From: an archaeon
GTDB taxonomy: Archaea > Nanobdellota > Nanobdellia > Woesearchaeales > WJKL01
Direction of reading: 5' to 3'
Assembly (NCBI GenBank): GCA_020056025.1
Contig: JAGVIO010000132.1
Coordinates: forward strand, 1-5,941
DNA: 5,941 nucleotides
The position numbers and the translations under genes were made by a program. This document shows, piece by piece, positions 3,103 to 5,941 of the stretch; the stretch's first letter is position 1; the number at the start of each line of letters is the position of its first letter. The notes under the pieces are model-generated. The model was given only the letters and a program-made list of their open reading frames with translations. It was not told where the DNA came from and ran no database searches.

Positions 3103-5941
3103 TCAAATCTCTATTTCAAAATCAATTGTTTTGTTAGGCTCTGATGTAACAGGCAATTCTGTTTTATTTGGTTCTGTTTCAGGTTCAGCTGGTTCTTCTG
3201 TTGCATTAACAATTGCTTCTTCTTTGGTGTCTGCGTCTGTCCTGTTATTTGCTGTTATCAGTATATGGCTTGCCCTTATCTGCTGCTCTTCTTTGAAAAT
3301 ATTAATCGGTGTGCCTGGCTGCCAGTTCACTGTCCAGACCTGTATTCTTCCGCCTATCATCTGCGTCTTGTCTGAAAACAAATTAAAGTGTGTCAAGCCA
3401 TGGCCATCGAAATAAAACAATCTTGTGAAGATGCTTCCTGCAAGCAATGGATCCAGGATTATGCTTTTATAGCTGTCTCCTGCAGGAATCAATGCAGCTG
3501 AATAAGGCAGATTTGAATCGCCAAACTCAGTAATCCTGAACTTCTTGTCTGCATCTATGAATGCAAGGGATTTCAGCTTTGCTTTTCCCTGCTGGGTATT
3601 TACCCATGCTGTCATGTTTGTATCGATTTCTAAGCCATTTTCGCATCTGATAAGATTATCTGCTATATTGCAGCCTGCTAAACCGCTGTAATAGCCAGGC
3701 CATGGAGAGATCCATTGGTCTCCGCCTGTATTCTGGATTTCATAATATATCCTGTCTGCATCTTCGCTGCTTAGGTTAAATCTGGATTTTAACAGAGATG
3801 TGCCTTCTTCAAAATTTTTGCCTTTTGCTGAGCTGTACATATCTGCTTTTTTGAAATCCCAGCTGCCGAAATGCCCCCAGACGCCTGCTTTGCCTACCAT
3901 ATCTTCTGAGGTTATATAATATTGCGGCAAAAGGTCTGTGCAGTGCGTTGTTGCCAAGACTTCTTCGATTGCTTTCTCATCAAAGCCTTGTTTTTTCAAA
4001 ATATCTGCTGCTTCTTTCATGTCGACAACAATTATCCTGTTAAGAATGTCTATTGCCTTAACTGTATCATTGTCAAGGTATTTTTCCAAAATATGAGGGG
4101 CTTTTTCCTGGCCGCAGTTCAGCATCCTTAAAATTCCCATTGCAACATCTTCATCTGCTGTAAGTAAGCTCTTTCCAACCCAGTGGATTCTTTCTCCCTG
4201 GTCTGCTCCGTCAAAAGTGACTCTTCTTTCTGAAATTGCAGTAAACCAGTGGCCAAAATCCCACCACGAAGTTATTATTGCGTCTGTTGAATTGTTATTT
4301 ATGCCTGTTAAACTGTCATACCATGCATCATTCATAAGTATTATCTCATTCTTCGCTGTTGACTGTGCTGAATTCAGAGGGCCTATCAACAAAAGGCAGA
4401 AAGCAATAACCAATACTGTTTTTGACACAGCTGCTTTGATCTTCAATTCCTTTGAGAGCCATGCGCTCAAATGCTGATAAAATATTCCTATTGCTGTGCC
4501 GAAAGCAATTGCAAATGCAGGCACCATCAATATTCCAAACCTTATTCCTTTTGTAAATCCGTATGCTGTGCCTAAAAACCAAACAAGCAGCAAGACAGCA
4601 AGTTTTATGTCAAGATTCTCGTGCTCTTTCAGATAGAATATCTTAATCAGCCCTATTATTATAGGTATGCTCAAGACAACCATAAATGTAGATGGATTGT
4701 TGAGGCTGCTGCTTGAAAAGACCATAAAAATGTAATAAACAGCTGAAAAACCCAGATAGAGCCAGTTTCTTGCATCCGGCTTATTGAAATTGAACAACAG
4801 CAAGACAATTCCAATCAGGCCGATAAAGAAAATAAGATTGCCGCCCATCTGCGAGATTATCTGCGATAAAGGAACTGCATTGAATTCTGCGACTGTTGTG
4901 AGAACATTCGGCCAGAGTGTTGTTATTCCGACTTCTTTCAGGACAATGATATTTAACGGGTCAACAAATGCCATTGAGAATATCTCAAAGTTCTGGAACA
5001 TTGAAACAGAAAGCGCAGATACTGCCAAGAAAGATGCTGCGAGAATGCCTAAGCTTTTGAATTTCTGAGCTGAAACCTGCTGCTTCTGCACAAATATTAG
5101 GGCAAGCAGGTATATAAAATAAACAACTATCATTGCAAGTATGAAATCAAAAACATACCACCAGCCGCCCCATGCATAGCTGAATATTCCGACTAAAAGT
5201 CCGCTGAGCACTGAGAATATCAATTGGTTCTTTGTGTTCTTTGCCTCAAATGCTTCCAGGAAAAGCCAGACAATCATCAATGGGAAGAAGATGTTCCATG
5301 GGTCTGTGTCTGCCACTGAAGCAGATGTCCTTGACAATAATGCTGCGTTCACTGCAACAATCATTGCTGTGAAAAATCCGCCTGTGTTGCCTGCAAGCCT
5401 TTTTCCTATAAGGAATGCCGGAATGACTGATGCGCCTATTATTATTACTGAAACAAAGAATATGACACTCATCAAAGGCACATTTTTGTTGAAGAAATTG
5501 ACGAATTTGTAAAGATATACTTCAAAATAATCATGGAATGGTATGCCTGCGCCGCTTTCAATGCCTTGTCTTCCATTCCTTAGCATGTTCATGCTCTTTC
5601 CGTCTATAATCTCTGTGCCTAGGTGGCCATATTTAAGATAATTCTTTGCTTCACCATACCAGAGATATGTATCAATATCAGAAAGATAAGGATGTTCTTT
5701 GCCATCTTCGCCTGTGTATTTGAAATTTGACTTGTATTGCGCAGAAATTGCTTTCAGTGCTTCTTTAAATGGAACTTTTTGAATTCCCTGTTGGGTCGGC
5801 CAGTATACATTGCCTTCGCCGTATATCTTTGACCATTCTTTTTCTATGAGCACTTGCTTGTTCTGGTCAGGCAGATTGGGATACTGCTGATTGATCTGCT
5901 GGCCTATTATCTGCTTATTGATATTTGTTATCTGGTCAGCT
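3103..5941 (-). CDS. aglB: AglB/STT3-family oligosaccharyltransferase (5' end beyond the window)
   Basis: The catalytic enzyme of archaeal N-glycosylation: it transfers a lipid-linked glycan to Asn in N-X-S/T sites on the outer face of the membrane. The open frame runs to the window edge. A GTG at 5853 is not the start: 29 more codons are open upstream and the first membrane helix is still missing. Residues below count from that GTG. Seen: EL1 acidic motif D59-I-D61; DTD at 182-184 in EL2; TVAE (320-323), the TIXE-type EL5 motif; and WWDFG (530-534), a variant of WWDYG that binds the sequon hydroxyl. About twelve hydrophobic segments lie between 127 and 495. A soluble external domain (500-850) follows, with Cys pairs C580/C638 and C728/C737, then a polar tail. 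The region around DEDVAMGILRM (567-577) may be the DK/MI motif; uncertain. The tail holds RASHILI (860-866) and four N-X-T sequons. First visible gene of the operon with the glycosyltransferase and DUF2304 protein. Confidence 0.93.
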   Translation of the reverse strand, partial: ADQITNINKQIIGQQINQQYPNLPDQNKQVLIEKEWSKIYGEGNVYWPTQQGIQKVPFKEALKAISAQYKSNFKYTGEDGKEHPYLSDIDTYLWYGEAKNYLKYGHLGTEIIDGKSMNMLRNGRQGIESGAGIPFHDYFEVYLYKFVNFFNKNVPLMSVIFFVSVIIIGASVIPAFLIGKRLAGNTGGFFTAMIVAVNAALLSRTSASVADTDPWNIFFPLMIVWLFLEAFEAKNTKNQLIFSVLSGLLVGIFSYAWGGWWYVFDFILAMIVVYFIYLLALIFVQKQQVSAQKFKSLGILAASFLAVSALSVSMFQNFEIFSMAFVDPLNIIVLKEVGITTLWPNVLTTVAEFNAVPLSQIISQMGGNLIFFIGLIGIVLLLFNFNKPDARNWLYLGFSAVYYIFMVFSSSSLNNPSTFMVVLSIPIIIGLIKIFYLKEHENLDIKLAVLLLVWFLGTAYGFTKGIRFGILMVPAFAIAFGTAIGIFYQHLSAWLSKELKIKAAVSKTVLVIAFCLLLIGPLNSAQSTAKNEIILMNDAWYDSLTGINNNSTDAIITSWWDFGHWFTAISERRVTFDGADQGERIHWVGKSLLTADEDVAMGILRMLNCGQEKAPHILEKYLDNDTVKAIDILNRIIVVDMKEAADILKKQGFDEKAIEEVLATTHCTDLLPQYYITSEDMVGKAGVWGHFGSWDFKKADMYSSAKGKNFEEGTSLLKSRFNLSSEDADRIYYEIQNTGGDQWISPWPGYYSGLAGCNIADNLIRCENGLEIDTNMTAWVNTQQGKAKLKSLAFIDADKKFRITEFGDSNLPYSAALIPAGDSYKSIILDPLLAGSIFTRLFYFDGHGLTHFNLFSDKTQMIGGRIQVWTVNWQPGTPINIFKEEQQIRASHILITANNRTDADTKEEAIVNATEEPAEPETEPNKTELPVTSEPNKTIDFEIEI

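Noticed and set aside
3104..3106. TTG as the start codon of the glycosyltransferase
   Set aside because: It adds only two residues, overlaps the aglB stop and is a rarer start than the ATG at 3100, which is just 2 bases past the stop.
3011..3415. Plus-strand open frames opposite aglB, the glycosyltransferase and the MBL-like gene
   Set aside because: They mirror strong minus-strand genes with clear family motifs, and their translations show no domain and no credible start signals.
5851..5853. GTG as the start codon of aglB
   Set aside because: The frame stays open for 29 more codons to the window edge, the upstream residues look like part of the same external loop, and the obligatory first membrane helix has not yet appeared.

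Overview
This window looks like a chromosomal piece of an archaeon. The evidence is a textbook archaeal TATA box (TTTATATAA) spaced for a leaderless transcript, an AglB/STT3-type oligosaccharyltransferase with a long extracellular catalytic domain, an archaeal presenilin/signal-peptide-peptidase-like (SPP_2/DUF1119-type) protease, T-rich terminators and an A+T-leaning composition. The long Q/N-rich first external loop of the AglB and its short-gene neighbours recall DPANN archaea (Woesearchaeota/Pacearchaeota-like). That placement is inference from memory and was not tested.

Layout. Bases 1-107 are a short upstream region with a perfect hairpin, clustered ATGCAA words and the promoter of the first gene. 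Bases 108-1064 (+) encode a nine-helix GxGD intramembrane aspartyl protease. Converging on it, with a 9-base tail-to-tail overlap, is a minus-strand gene (1056-2012) for a metallo-beta-lactamase-fold protein. Its metal-binding histidines are almost all replaced, so it is probably a pseudoenzyme. Bases 2013-2096 hold a T-rich terminator for the minus-strand operon above and a plausible promoter for the MBL-like gene.

The rest of the window is one tightly packed minus-strand operon, read from high to low coordinates. It starts with aglB (5' end cut off by the window edge at 5941; stop at 3103). A soluble dolichol-phosphate-sugar-synthase-like family 2 glycosyltransferase follows (ATG 2 bases after the aglB stop). 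Last is a small three-helix DUF2304-like membrane protein, whose ATG overlaps the glycosyltransferase stop and which has a strong GGAGGT ribosome-binding site.

Functionally the operon reads as an N-glycosylation cassette. The glycosyltransferase probably charges a polyprenyl-phosphate carrier with a sugar, the small membrane protein may anchor or assist it, and AglB transfers the finished glycan to Asn-X-Ser/Thr sites outside the membrane. The points most worth a second look are the histidine-stripped MBL protein, the AglB C-terminal tail (four regularly spaced N-X-T sequons after a parvulin-like RASHILI motif), the long EL1 insertion in AglB, and the DPM1 plus DPM2/3-like arrangement of the glycosyltransferase and DUF2304 protein. 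No mobile element, CRISPR array, tRNA or rRNA was seen, and no gene-free stretch exceeds 107 bases.
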